Positions 11,101-20,639 of a stretch of DNA of 64,000 nt are shown here, one piece after another; the stretch's first letter is position 1, and each line of letters opens with the position of its first letter. The DNA is from Reticulitermes lucifugus (taxonomy: Eukaryota; Arthropoda; Insecta; Blattodea; Rhinotermitidae), in assembly GCA_026260175.1 (NCBI GenBank), contig JAKCWW010001052.1:1-64000 (forward strand). The letters run 5' to 3'. The notes beneath the pieces were generated by a model. That model did not search any database. It was given only the letters and a program-made list of their open reading frames with translations, and was not told the DNA's origin. The position numbers and the translations under genes are program-made.

Positions 11101-12910
11101 TAACGTATCTCTGGCCACAAGTGAACCTTCATTAAGCACATTACTACCTGCATATTTTATTGTTGTAGCTAAGGTTTTGCAGATAATATACAAAGCAATG
11201 GTAGCTGCTTGGGCTTTGTTAGTATACTAAGCAAATATTGTGTGACACAGTCACAAATTGTGTTTCAAATCCTCAGCCTTGTTTCTTCATATCTTGCTGT
11301 TGTCAGGATATTTACATACATAGTCTTTATGCATGGTCATGAAAAATTGTTAATCATTATGTTTTGTACTAACAGCTACAATCGCATTGTCCCCTTTTTC
11401 ATTAAAATTACACATGTAATTCTTGATGTATTGTTGTCACCACTGAACTGTGAAGCCATTTCCTTTTCCTTCCACAAAAAAAAATTGAAAATGTAAAACT
11501 GTATTTTTTCTGACATGAAAAACAAGACAGTCACAGATATATTTGCGTAGAAACATACAATTGCAGACCCCGCAGTTGAAGAGGGAGCCCCCATTTAAAA
11601 AAATTCTAGAACACTGAAAGCTTAGGATTGTCTCCACCATGTGTTGTGTTCTACTTTGTGTTACTTTAACTTGGGGTGTGATATTTTGCATGATAAAACT
11701 GGCTGTACAAAGAAGACACTGCTGGTTCCTGCACATGCACAAGTTGTTAACTAGGAAAGATCCCCCTAACAGTATTCATCAGCAGTCACTGGCAGAGTTA
11801 TTGTAATCCCAGCAAACAGCTTCTTCCAGCAGTAAGGATGAATGATAGAGTCCCTTAGGAACATGGAGGTGATGGTATGATTACTTTTGTAGTTTGCCAG
11901 GAAGCAGGTCAGACTGCTCTGGCATTTTGTCACTGTTGCCAGGGAAGGAATTAAATACGTGTAGGACAGGCCTGCCCTACGGCAGTGTGTGGTGAGCATC
12001 GGAATATCTTAAATCTTTTTTGAAGATATGTTGCAGATAATTAGAAAGAATATTTTGAGTAGGCTGGGTTTTATTATCGTCATGAACATCTTGTCGCCAA
12101 AGATAACAAAATTTGAGGAATCTTTTCTTCCAGGAATTGATGCTCTGTCACTGGGTAAGCAGTTCCTGGCATTCTGAAGGATTGTAGACCCTCAAAATGT
12201 CTGGAACAACTTACCCGGTGACACAGCGTCAAATCCCAGAAGAACGGATTCCTCAACACACTGCTGAGAAAATCTCAAAACTCACATGACAAAATTTGCT
12301 ATTAAATCATTTCATAAGCCAAAATCAGTGAAAACTCTTCTCTGCAAAAACTGCTCAGTCAAAATGTAATTGCTCCTCTTCAGATAAACAAACGCACAAA
12401 CAAACATTCAACTATATATTAGATAATGCCAATAAAGTAGTCATATAATATAGATAAAAATTACAATTTCGTTATTAAAGAAATTATGTAATAATGTAAT
12501 TTGGAAAGTACCGGGGAATGTCAGTTTTTCATTTCTTTCCTCTTTTCTCCTTTTACTTTTTTAACTGTGGCTGTTTATGGATCCACAGCCGCACAAAAAA
12601 ATACTTACAGGCTTGCTAAATCCAACCCACAGCATTTCTTTCTTCATCTCAAGATGGACCACAGTGTGATTTTTTGACTGAAAGTTGTTTCTCTTTGTGG
12701 TGGTTGTACTATAAATTATGATGTGTTGTGTTGCAGACAATGTCAGTGGAGTTTGTGCACGTAAAAGAGGGGAAGGATGCACTAAGGAAATTCGTTGAGC
12801 AGCAGGGGTATGTGTTTCACAGTGAAGTTACACATAAGGATAACCTTGCCAATGATTTCATATTCGTAAAATCATCAGTTGTTGCTGACATTAATTCCCA
12901 GTTGATATAG
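2701..12910 (+). CDS. Star-like FkbM-domain type II membrane protein, five coding exons
   Basis: Join 2701-2899, 6345-6526, 7530-7724, 9620-9829, 12737-12910, giving 319 codons plus TAG; every intron has GT-AG ends and the phases fit (1,0,0,0). Seen: a short basic N-terminus (RKR near residue 10), a Leu/Val-rich membrane segment at about 14-35, a linker, then an FkbM-type fold. FFVECGAMDGETRSN (about 131-145) matches the SAM-site region of FkbM methyltransferases, WSGLLVEADP follows, and IDYFSLDVEGSELDVL (about 236-251) is the second conserved block. Known: insect Star is a type II membrane protein that helps EGF-receptor ligands leave the ER, and insects carry several shorter Star-like paralogues. 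Inferred: this is a short Star-like paralogue, lumenal domain in the secretory pathway; whether it methylates anything is unknown. Start: first ATG after a likely acceptor (exon edge about 2656), so a noncoding 5' exon probably lies upstream. A candidate poly(A) signal AATAAA is at 13974-13979. Confidence 0.88.
3688..3905. repeat. Dispersed DVxPCSLV-type repeat, two inverted segments
   Basis: Plus-strand 3688-3747 encodes IPCSLVEIYECFGV. Minus-strand 3815-3900 encodes HDVLTAVMISITILWGMTPC. Both are segments of one repeat seen at four other sites, here head to head. Confidence 0.6.
5009..5052 (-). ncRNA. Hammerhead-ribozyme-like motif 1
   Basis: Minus strand: CTGATGA (5046-5040), a stem-loop TGGACCAAGGACC, GAAAC, then ATGTA ending at 5017. 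Stem II has one mismatch. Only two base pairs of stem I are seen. Confidence 0.45.
5085..5112 (+). repeat. TA microsatellite
   Basis: Fourteen TA units within the left arm of the 4958-5893 element; absent from the opposite arm. Confidence 0.9.
5365..5510 (+). mobile_element. LINE ORF2 C-terminal remnant
   Basis: Encodes DRLRALVNVVMNLRVP, then a stop and PASFSRSTLLHGVMQF, a tail I know from repeated insect non-LTR retrotransposon fragments. It lies inside the 4958-5893 inverted-repeat element. Confidence 0.5.
5799..5838 (+). ncRNA. Hammerhead-ribozyme-like motif 2
   Basis: CTGATGA at 5803-5809, GAAAC at 5825-5829, ATGTA to 5834. Stem I is AAGC (5799-5802) with GCTT (5835-5838). Stem II is weak in this copy. 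Confidence 0.45.
5905..6140 (-). mobile_element. LINE ORF2 C-terminal remnant
   Basis: Minus-strand frames contain WREVKAVGRNTVRW and CFVKAL, resembling the end of an insect non-LTR retrotransposon polyprotein. Heavily decayed. Confidence 0.4.
6345..6526 (+). CDS. Star-like gene, coding exon 2 (linker to FkbM domain)
   Basis: The acceptor is ttgttgcag|GT and the donor GAGCAG|GTAATT. It completes the split Gly codon and runs 60 codons, ending DTSMGQSEMILSILGEQ. The QSxMIxxIL stretch is the usual lead-in to the Star/FkbM fold. Confidence 0.88.
6780..6866 (-). repeat. Dispersed DVxPCSLV-type repeat, fragment
   Basis: Minus-strand reading contains GGTTCTCACAGTGGTGTTAC and CTGGGATG, ending at TGTGTCACTGGGT. 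This is the same head as the copies at 12140 and 47340. Confidence 0.5.
7530..7724 (+). CDS. Star-like gene, coding exon 3 (SAM-site motif)
   Basis: The acceptor is acttgcag|AA and the donor ATG|GTAAGT; 65 codons, phase 0 at both ends. It carries the VECGAMDGE motif and ends SPSCLSIKPYPIM, the segment in Star-like proteins that precedes the variable insert. Confidence 0.92.
7725..9619 (+). other. Star-like gene intron 3 (1.9 kb)
   Basis: No coding or repeat structure recognised. A single undetermined base lies at 8097. The other introns are 6527-7529 (one DVxPCSLV-type fragment) and 9830-12736. Confidence 0.6.
9620..9829 (+). CDS. Star-like gene, coding exon 4 (LDVEGSE block)
   Basis: The acceptor is gttgacag|GT and the donor CGG|GTAAGT; 70 codons. 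It contains VQCFPLYSYLLALNRTKIDY and SLDVEGSELDVLRTIP, the best-conserved part of FkbM-type proteins. Confidence 0.92.
9830..12736 (+). other. Star-like gene intron 4 (2.9 kb)
   Basis: A pyrimidine-rich stretch lies just after the donor (about 9840-9880). Apart from the dispersed repeat at 12140-12290 nothing was recognised. The short open frames on both strands lack protein-like composition. Confidence 0.55.
12140..12290 (-). repeat. Dispersed DVxPCSLV-type repeat, fragment
   Basis: Minus-strand GATTTTCTCAGCAGTGTG and TTCTGGGATTTGACGCTGTG are shared with the other copies. TCACTGGGTAAGCAGTTCC occurs near 12145 and ACCCGGTGACACAGCG near 12215, so an inverted terminal motif is present. Confidence 0.5.
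12737..12910 (+). CDS. Star-like gene, last coding exon
   Basis: The acceptor is gtgttgcag|AC, followed by 57 codons and TAG. Residues MSVEFVHVKEGKDALRKFVE and the GYVFHSEV..DNLANDFIFVK stretch are the C-terminal strand-helix-strand of the fold. The protein ends shortly after, as in other short Star-like proteins. Confidence 0.9.
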   Translation, partial: TMSVEFVHVKEGKDALRKFVEQQGYVFHSEVTHKDNLANDFIFVKSSVVADINSQLI

Positions 12911-13570
12911 CAGGCTATGTGAATTTGAAGTATTGATACAGTGTTGTGAAAAATTTTGTATGCCGTGAAAGTTTGCCTTTCACATTGACTTTCGTGTGAC
13001 TTGGTGGCATACAGTTTGAAGTAACTACATTTTGTTCACACCTGATTCAGAAAAATTCCAGGAGAATGAAATTCATTAACCTGCCTGTTGTGTAACTTAT
13101 GTTGGTTCCTAGTCATATAACTGTGAACAGTGATAGTTAAGGAATTAATATATACCTGCAGAGCATGGCTGTGTTTATGTTCAGTCAAAGTGATGCCTGC
13201 AGAATTAAATCTTTATTTCTTAATATGATATGATACTGCACATAAATTATTAAACTGCGCCGTTGACAGAGTTGTAAAAAATTTATGTTGTCTGGTTGCC
13301 CTTGTCAGCATGAAGCAAGACATAGACAGTGTTGAAAGAATTATTATCAGTGAGATGTGTATCAGATTTATTTAGTCTGAAGTTGTAAAGGTAAATGGTG
13401 CATACGCCAAGTCTGTGGAGCGTAAGTATTATTACTCAGTTGTGAAAGGGCACGAGGATGATTGTTGGTATGAATGTGGACCAGAAACATGTAAAATGGA
13501 TTTATGTGGCCACTCTTACCCTGGAAGTCTGCATGAGCACATATGCTGACTGATAAAACTGCAGCAGTCT
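12911..13570 (+). other. 3' flank of the Star-like gene
   Basis: Probably 3' UTR, at least in part. No canonical AATAAA before 13579, where one abuts a SINE. The next is 13974-13979. Confidence 0.35.
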
Positions 13571-13619
13571 GAAAAATTAATAAAATGTACAGCACTTTTC
13601 TTAGTATGCTATTAAAGAT

Positions 13620-13832
13620 GCAGTCAGTTGCTAAGATTATATGGTGTGAGTGATAGATGAATGAATGGGAATGAGTGTGGAGCATGGGAAGAATGACTGA
13701 CAGGAAGTGCTCTTGAGAAAAACCTGTCCCAGTGCCACTTTGTGCACCACAGGTCTCAAATGAACTGGCCTGGTATTGAACCAGGACCTTTTTAGTGAGA
13801 GACCAGTAACTAACTGCCTGTGTCATGGTCTC
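13620..13832 (-). repeat. tRNA-derived SINE, family B, full-looking copy
   Basis: On the minus strand the head starts near 13832 (GGAGACCATGACACAGG), with B-box GGTTCAATACC. The body has GTGGTGCACAAAGTGGCACT then GGGACAGGTTTTTC, and it ends in a CATTC/CATC-rich tail. Confidence 0.65.
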
Positions 13833-14261
13833 CATTTTAAGAATGAAGTGATGGCTACATTAATGTAGGTGTACGTTGAATCTGAATTATGTAATATTTT
13901 TCTGAAGGAGAAGGGGAATGTTTGTGTACTTCATGAGTGCATTTCTCATCTTTCATAACTTGTTGGTGTGCTTAATAAAAACATTTAGTTTAAGAATAAT
14001 GTGATTTGTACTGGATCAAAATGGGAAAAGTTGTAGAAAGTTCTTTAACGAACGGTTTCTCTTTATACATGATGGGTGTGCTACATTATACAGAGGTCTT
14101 CATCATCAGTGGTCAATTGGGACCAGTAAAACCCCAACTGAAATGAATCTCCTTTAAGCAGGGAATTTGTGCCCATAATGAATAATGTCAGTATGGGTTA
14201 ATGTAAGTCCAACAGAAGTCAATGTAGTCAGTTCTCATTTATCATCATCATCATTATCATG

Positions 14262-14294
14262 TACATGTTTCGGCCCTTTTTGGGCCATCATCAG
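14262..14294 (-). ncRNA. Hammerhead-ribozyme-like motif 3
   Basis: Minus strand: CTGATGA (14294-14288), stem II GGCCC with GGGCC around an AAAAA loop (five perfect pairs), GAAAC, then ATGTA ending at 14262. Stem I is not evident. Confidence 0.5.
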
Positions 14295-14680
14295 GGAGAA
14301 ACCAGATACAAGAAAAAGAGTGTGTTCAATTGTCATAGTGCTTATATAAATAAAAAGTTTTAATACAATATTATATTTTGCATTCAAACATCTATTGCAC
14401 ATCTTCATTTCTTAAAGGGACTGCATTCATACAACAGGACTGAACAAGTGCAATAGATGCGTGATTGCAAAATACAATGTTGTATTACAACTTCTTATGT
14501 ATATATGTATTATGTTGACAATTGGATAACACTCTTGTTAATAATAATTTTACTTCTCCATGTTGTAATCAATAGTACTACTGTATATATTTAACTTGCT
14601 ACTATCTTTTATAAATGCACAAGCTGCATTTTCTAGTGGTGATACACACTAGTGTTGTATACATTTTTTCTTGTTTGTTT

Positions 14681-14723
14681 TCTCCCTGATGATGGCTCAG
14701 AAAGGGCTGAAACATGCAGGAGA
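14681..14723 (+). ncRNA. Hammerhead-ribozyme-like motif 4
   Basis: CTGATGA at 14686-14692, GAAAC at 14709-14713. Stem I is TCTCC (14681-14685) with GGAGA (14719-14723), five perfect pairs. The usual ATGTA is ATGCA here, so the cleavage triplet is altered. Confidence 0.45.
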
Positions 14724-14730
14724 TGCCAAT

Positions 14731-14754
14731 ATAATAATAATAATAATAATAATA
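14731..14754 (+). repeat. ATA/TAA microsatellite
   Basis: About eight units directly after the hammerhead-type element's right arm. Confidence 0.85.
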
Positions 14755-15303
14755 TAGTCATAATAATAAGTGCCAATTGACTACACGTGCATTTTGTTGG
14801 ACTTCGTGAACATTTAAAAAATCTATTATTTTGACATATTGGTGATGTGCTTTATTTTTACTGTTTTATTATTGTTATTTTTATTATTATATTATTTTTG
14901 TATTAATGATATTCTTGACTGCAACTTAATTGTTGAATACAGTGAATTATTAATTTATAAATTACACTCGGTGAATTATTTGTTAAAAGTTTGCTGTTTA
15001 CAGATGGTTTTGACATTTATCATTAATTTATCAGTGACTGCAGAATTTCCAGTGGCAGTGGAAGCTTATAAATAGCCAGTACATGGTGCTGTATCATAGA
15101 CTACAGCGAAGAACATGCCAAACTTTGCAAATGTTGCGTATTTATTTGTTTTATGCACACTGCATTAATATCATCGTCATTATAATCATCATCATCCAGT
15201 CTTGTAGTAGTTACTCACCTCTTGGAGTTGGCCAACAGCTTGTATCATGAAGCGGAGAGTGGGAGAAAATGGCGGAAATATGTGACATTGAAAGCACATT
15301 CTA

Positions 15304-15618
15304 TTGGAAAATTCATGCTCAATGGATGTGATCCCCAGGAGTTTGGAAAATTTTTGCATATTGTTCCTTAATAATTTGGCCCTGTATTTGCAGGCAAACA
15401 GAGTGAAACCTCTACCTGCTGGGAAATTTGTGGTTCACAGGTGTGAAGCCCTTAAGTGCAGGGATCTTTTACACATAGTGCCTCAAAAACTTGGTCCTGT
15501 GTATGTGGAGAAAGGGATATCAGAGACTGAGATAATGAGGACCCCCCGTACTGTGTTTTCATCTGTGTTTATAGAATTTGTGTTGGACAAAGTGGCTCTG
15601 GGGCAGATTTTCTTCTGA
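15304..15618 (+). other. Unassigned open frame joined to a SINE tail
   Basis: 104 codons, including NRVKPLPAGKFVVHRCEALK. The last 15 or so codons lie in a family-B SINE body, so the frame as a whole is not a gene. The upstream part has no recognisable family. Confidence 0.15.
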
Positions 15619-15720
15619 GTACTGTTGTTTTCTGTTGTCATTTTTTATTCTACCAATCCTTCACATTCAGGCCACTGCCATCCATGCTATATAGGGCAGA
15701 TACTGACAGCATTGGTAAAT
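15575..15720 (+). repeat. SINE family B, head missing
   Basis: It shares TTGGACAAAGTGGCTCTGGG and CAGATTTTCTTCTGAGTACT with the other family-B copies. Confidence 0.55.
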
Positions 15721-15729
15721 TAAATACAA

Positions 15730-16580
15730 GAAGTGTAGAGGATGGATTCTAAAATTATTAAATATTTTCTGATCTTAATATTTGAATTCTCTTTTCTGCT
15801 TTCTTGGCATTTGAATCTCATCCAGTTTATAGTGGTCACAGATAAACAAGTTTTTCGCCACTCTGTTTAGTTTTATGTAGAAGCTTTCAAATTCTTTGCA
15901 GCAAGGTGTCAGAAGATTCTGTAATTGGACTTTCTGGTCATACAGATGTGCAGGTTAAAAAGACATATCTTTCCCATAAAGCTGTTATGCAGTTAGGACT
16001 GACATTGTAGACTAATGTGAATGGGTACACTTTTTGGATGCAACAGCAATAGGCAGCTATAATATGATTTATTTTGCGGGTTATGGTAGGTGATGTGGAA
16101 GGGAGACAGCCTGTTTAAGCAACTGTGATCAGCAATCCCCAAAAGAGTGTCAATATTTAGTCATTCAAGTCACACGGTGCATTAGCCGTGAATTTTAATG
16201 GTCCTCACTGTGTAACTAATGATTACGTTGTAGGGACTATATTTATACTCTGTTTGGTGCCAAGTTTCAACAGAATGGTATGCAAGCCTTTTCCTTCAAA
16301 GCTGTGGGAAAGAAACTAGAAGAATTGTATTCTTTTATTATGGAAGAATTTTCTGTGGACATTGTCAGTTATGTGAATAAGAAGTGTGATGATATTTCAG
16401 AAGCTGACTGTCTCCATCTTCAGGTAGAGCAAAATGGTCCATTGTGCTCAGTGATTTAGAGCTCTTAGTACAATACTTTTGGAGGTTGTTGATGAGACCA
16501 TGAGTCCATTTGTAGAAGGAAATGTATAGACCCCCCCCCAGATTCTACACCATTTCTGAGTTACAGTTTTATGTCGACAT
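15730..16580. other. Intergenic, nothing recognised
   Basis: AT-rich, no long frame and no repeat I can name. Confidence 0.5.
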
Positions 16581-16587
16581 GATTGTG

Positions 16588-16820
16588 ATTGTATGTTTAT
16601 ATCACCCGTTTCATCAAAAGTTTTGCCACGTCACACAATTGTCACACACTTCTGCATTAACAACAACCAAGATTCGGCCCACAACTAACAACCTTCTAAA
16701 CGTTTAGAAGGTTGTTAGTTGTGGGTCGAGTATTGGTTCGTTGTTATAGAAGCAGTGTGTGACAATTGTGCGAGGTGGTGGCAAAATGTTTTGATGAAAT
16801 GGGTGATGTAAACATATACA
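16588..16820. repeat. Near-perfect palindrome without a spacer, about 230 bp
   Basis: The centre is between 16701 and 16702 (AACCTTCTAAACGTTTAGAA, continuing GGTT). Arms of about 114 and 119 bp match with scattered differences, from GTATGTTTATATCACCC on the left to GGGTGATGTAAACATATAC on the right. No coding content. Confidence 0.85.
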
Positions 16821-16821
16821 C

Positions 16822-17240
16822 AAACAACTGGCCTTGTCCAGCAAACAGATTAAGACAGTCCCCCCACTGAATGAATACCCCAACCAGACGTCTAACCACC
16901 CCAGAGTAAACAATTTAAAGAACACACCACCTCTACTCAAGACGATCCCACGGAACAATTCCACAGACCTAAATTCAACACACACCATACTAAAGGAAAA
17001 TTTTTGTGTCCTCACACCCGCTACTAATTTTTTAAACACATTGCAACTTAAATGTTATATTAAAATACGCTCATGTACAGATTGAGATCTCAATCCCCAC
17101 ATGCACATACATGTCAATAACATTTACATGCTTGTAAAAAACACAGCCTGAAAATGACCGCATGATGGTCGAAACATGTAGCTGATTGCAGATCAACCGC
17201 AATATAGACTTAAAAAACCACAGTTGTGTTAGACGGCCAT
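16822..17240 (+). mobile_element. Probable fragment of the hammerhead-bearing element family
   Basis: The 3' end matches the other family members (motif 5, then GTTGTGTTAGACGG). Upstream is an 83-codon Asn/Thr-rich frame at 16834-17085 that I cannot assign. Whether the palindrome just before it belongs to the same unit is unclear. Confidence 0.35.
17144..17184 (+). ncRNA. Hammerhead-ribozyme-like motif 5
   Basis: CTGAAAA (17148-17154, one core change), stem II GACC with GGTC, GAAAC at 17171-17175, ATGTA to 17180. Stem I is CAGC (17144-17147) with GCTG (17181-17184). It is followed by CAGTTGTGTTAGACGGC, a tail shared with motif 2's element. Confidence 0.5.
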
Positions 17241-17249
17241 TCTTTTGAT

Positions 17250-18310
17250 TAATTTGCTGTCGTTTTCAGTTTAATGCCCTCTAACTGGCTGCGCTCTATT
17301 ATGCTAACCCCTACCCCTTCCATTATTTCTTATGGGTCTATCATTTTTTATTTACGCCTTTATGATTTTGCCCACTTTTTCAGGAATGCACCTGGGGCAT
17401 AAAACAAGGGCTTTGCGTGTGTAAAGGTATATGATATTTTTGCCTGATGATGTGGAACTCTGGTATACCTCACGTGTTTCATGTATCATCTACGCACAAC
17501 CAGTGTTGTATTGTGTCTATAACATATACAGTACATGGTTAAAAATGAAATTTAGAAAACATACTTCCCAATAACTGATACTGCAATTGAAACATAAACA
17601 AAAATACAGTGTACAAAACAGAAGCTGTACTGACATCAATACAAATAAGAAGAATAAAACAACCTAGAATATGAGAAATGACCACTTTTATGTGTAGTGA
17701 TTGGTAAAAAATATTGAAGTCTTCAGGAACACATACACAAGCAGCTGATTGAGCTACCAATGCTGTCTGAAAACACACAACAAATCATCAAAACGTATGA
17801 CAATATTGGTACATATACTCATAAATTGCAATGCCTGGATTGTCATTCACAGTGTATAGGACAGGTTGCTCATTTCCATCCAAGCCTAAGAAATGCATTT
17901 ATGCAATCCATCTAAATGAAGCCACATCTGGTTGCATGTAACATACGGTATTCTCAATTCTCAATGTATGTGCAGCCTATACATAGGCAACATACAAACA
18001 TGAAGATAACCTGAATACCAAGGTATGTTAAAAATCAGAGTAATAATAGGTACTTGGAATCTAAATTAAAACATAACTGCAATGTTACAGAAATTTATGA
18101 CATAAGACTTTAGCTGTAATACTAAGTACTGCCCATAATTTATAGCAACAGATACAGAAATGTACTAATGAACTGTGCTAACTTTATTTGTGTGTTCTGT
18201 GTAATTTCACTTTTAACTTACAATTTATTGTTTACATAAATATAGGTACAATATTCATGGTTGTGTATAACTGGTATATGAAACATTATATTAAAATGAA
18301 AATGTGATTG
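17250..18310. other. Intergenic, nothing firm recognised
   Basis: A GCCTGATGATGTGG motif at 17441 superficially resembles the hammerhead family but lacks its core. The rest is plain AT-rich DNA. Confidence 0.45.
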
Positions 18311-18321
18311 TTGATCTAGTG

Positions 18322-18686
18322 CAGCGGTCGCCAACCGGTGGTCCGCGGACCACTGATGGTCCGCAAGAAAATTTTGGTGGTCCGNNNNNNNNNNNNNNNN
18401 NNNNNNNNNNNNNNNNNNNNNNNNNNNNNNNNNNNNNNNNNNNNNNNNNNNNNNNNNNNNNNNNNNNNNNNNNNNNNNNNNNNNNNNNNNNNNNNNNNNN
18501 NNNNNNNNNNNNNNNNNNNNNNNNNNNNNNNNNNNNNNNNNNNNNNNNNNNNNNNNNNNNNNNNNNNNNNNNNNNNNNNNNNNNNNNNNNNNNNNNNNNN
18601 NNNNNNNNNNNNNNNNNNNNNNNNNNNNNNNGATTCAAAATTGTGAGTTTAGTGGTCCGTGAGGTCCGAATGGTTGGCGACCGCTG
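18322..18686. mobile_element. hAT miniature element with sequence gap inside
   Basis: Both ends read CAGCGGTCGCCAACC inward, and the 8-bp duplication ATCTAGTG flanks it (18314-18321 and 18687-18694). The middle (18385-18631) is undetermined. GGTGGTCCG-type text fits the 'gtccgcggacc' hAT families. Confidence 0.85.
18385..18631. other. Assembly gap (247 N)
   Basis: A run of N inside the hAT element. Open frames drawn across it are artefacts. Confidence 0.98.
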
Positions 18687-18699
18687 ATCTAGTGTATGT

Positions 18700-20270
18700 C
18701 CCAGATCCTTGCCATATAATATATGTAGTTCTGACATTGCAGCAGTGGTGTCATGTCACTATAGGAGACTTCTCTCTGAAATGTGTCTGTTGTCTGGATG
18801 GAAAATATATGTGATATGGTATTTGGAGTCTCATACGGATAGGTGACATGTTTGCTGAGATAACTGAATATTGGCATGGGACTTGGATAGATACTAAAAC
18901 CATGGCTGCGAAAGAAAACGTAAGAAGTTTCACAATTGGAAGAGTGTTGTTTGTGAGGAAACATAGAAGTCTCATTCAAACCTCCTGAGGTAAATGATTC
19001 TGACTTAAAATGATTCTAATTATGAAACTGATGTATGTCAACTGTTCTGATACAAAGCTACAGTGTGGGTACTGAACAAATGGGACCAATAGTTTCAGTA
19101 GTTCAAACCTCCATTTTCAAATTAAATTATGAGAACCCTGAAACTGCTGCATTTGTTCCAATAATGGATCTTTATGTATATAAAGTTTACTTTTTTGGTG
19201 AATTTATTTATGTGGAAGGAGGAGGAAATTATTTCAATTTTGCTATGAAAAGTAGCTAGGAGGGTAAAGTGGATGTATCCATTATAGAAATCAATAAGAA
19301 ATATAAAATTCAGTTTGTGATGAAAAATATAACAATTTGGTCCACTGAAAGTGAGTTTTATATGGTATAAAAGTACCTTTAAATAATTGAAATTAAACAC
19401 AGTAGTGATAAAATAGTGGAGCTGTATATCAGAATTTTGTGTGCCTTATGTAAATCGTAAGAAAGAAATTACTTCACTCTGTTAAAGACAATCCAGAGAA
19501 AATATCAGAAATGTATTTTGTGCATTTTTGTAAATTTCTGAATAATTTGTCAGAATTTCTAGATCACTTGACACGTTTCAGTAAGTTAAATTTAATGCAT
19601 GGATTTTAGTTATTCATATGGTGTTTTGCAACTTCTGATCATTCAGCAGTATGGGTGCTGAATGATCAGAATATGTTTTAAATGGCCTTAAGAGACAGAC
19701 TTGCAAAACTTTATAGAACTCTTTTGCCATCTTTATTGTTTTAAAGATTTTGATTCTGCTGAGTTAGACAACCATCACAGTCTGTGTAATGTCTCAGAAA
19801 GCACAATTGCTACATTGTATTTACACATACTTAAGAGAAAAGGAAGTAGTCTACATTTTAATGTAATGGGGGTTTGTTGGCAACTTGTTGCTTATTATAC
19901 AGAACAACACAGCATTGTTTTTATTACTGTTTATGTACACTGCTGATGTAAAAGGTTTTCCCGTTCATTTGATAACAGCAGATATGTCCAGGTATAACTG
20001 GAGCTAGTAAAGCTTGGTGTAAGTGCTGCTAACAGCTGTGAATGTGTTTTTGCCAATTTAGTCCAGATCTTTGCATCCCTAATGAGTGATGCAGTACTGA
20101 TTGCTGGTGTAATTCTTTGTCACACGTTTGTAGCACTGTTCACTTTTACACTCTATCCTTGGTACAACCCTAAAAGAAGTACATTTGGGGGTAAATTAGG
20201 ACTTTGTAGTAGCTATAGAATTGGTTCTGCCTCTTTAAGCAACTATTCAGGAAATGGGACACTGGCAGCA
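18700..20270. other. Intergenic, nothing recognised
   Basis: Very AT-rich; short frames on both strands have no domain signal. An inverted pair (TTCTGATCATTCAGCA then TGCTGAATGATCAGAA, near 19630-19670) is a small perfect hairpin. Confidence 0.5.
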
Positions 20271-20280
20271 CTGTTTATAG

Positions 20281-20626
20281 CAGGGGTGGCCAAATTTGCT
20301 TAACGTAAGAGCCACATACGATAAACTTCAGATGTTTGAGAGCCACAAGACATGAACAAGTATTACACACACGTTTTTATTGTTACATGCACATTTTGTT
20401 ACAAAAATTCTTAAATATATTTACTCACCATGAACATTAAACTTATGTTTTAATCCAGCGGACTCTCAGTTTATACCCGGTAAATAATTATAAAGCTTGA
20501 AAATTGTTTATTTACCTTTTATATGAATTGTAATGCAAAAAGGAGCTCAGCCAACATTTCCGCGAGCCGCACATCATATGTCAAAGATCCGCATGTGGCT
20601 CACAAGCTGCGGTTTGGTCAACCCTG
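20281..20626. mobile_element. hAT miniature element, complete-looking, 346 bp
   Basis: The left end is CAGGGGTGGCCAAATTTGC; the right end, inverted, is CAGGGTTGACCAAACC. A perfect 8-bp duplication GTTTATAG lies at 20273-20280 and 20627-20634. No transposase frame, so non-autonomous. Confidence 0.92.
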
Positions 20627-20639
20627 GTTTATAGCATTA

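Larger units (their letters stand above)
14255..14725. mobile_element. Inverted-repeat element with hammerhead-type motifs in both arms
   Basis: The left arm (14262-14405) and the right arm (14445-14723) are inverted copies; for example TGCACATC-side text CATCTATTGCAC at about 14389 mirrors GTGCAATAGATG at about 14450. The core between them is only about 40 bp. The right flank continues to CACGTGCATTTTGTTGGAC near 14785. Confidence 0.6.

Noticed and set aside
13368-13835. 155-codon minus-strand frame
   Set aside because: About half of it lies in a SINE (13620-13832), and the rest shows no family.
17441-17505. A CCTGATGATG motif followed by GTGTTTCATG, as a further hammerhead copy
   Set aside because: No GAAAC after a closing stem; only the first few bases match.
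18291-18737. Long open frames on both strands around 18300-18700
   Set aside because: They run across 247 undetermined bases and are artefacts of the gap.
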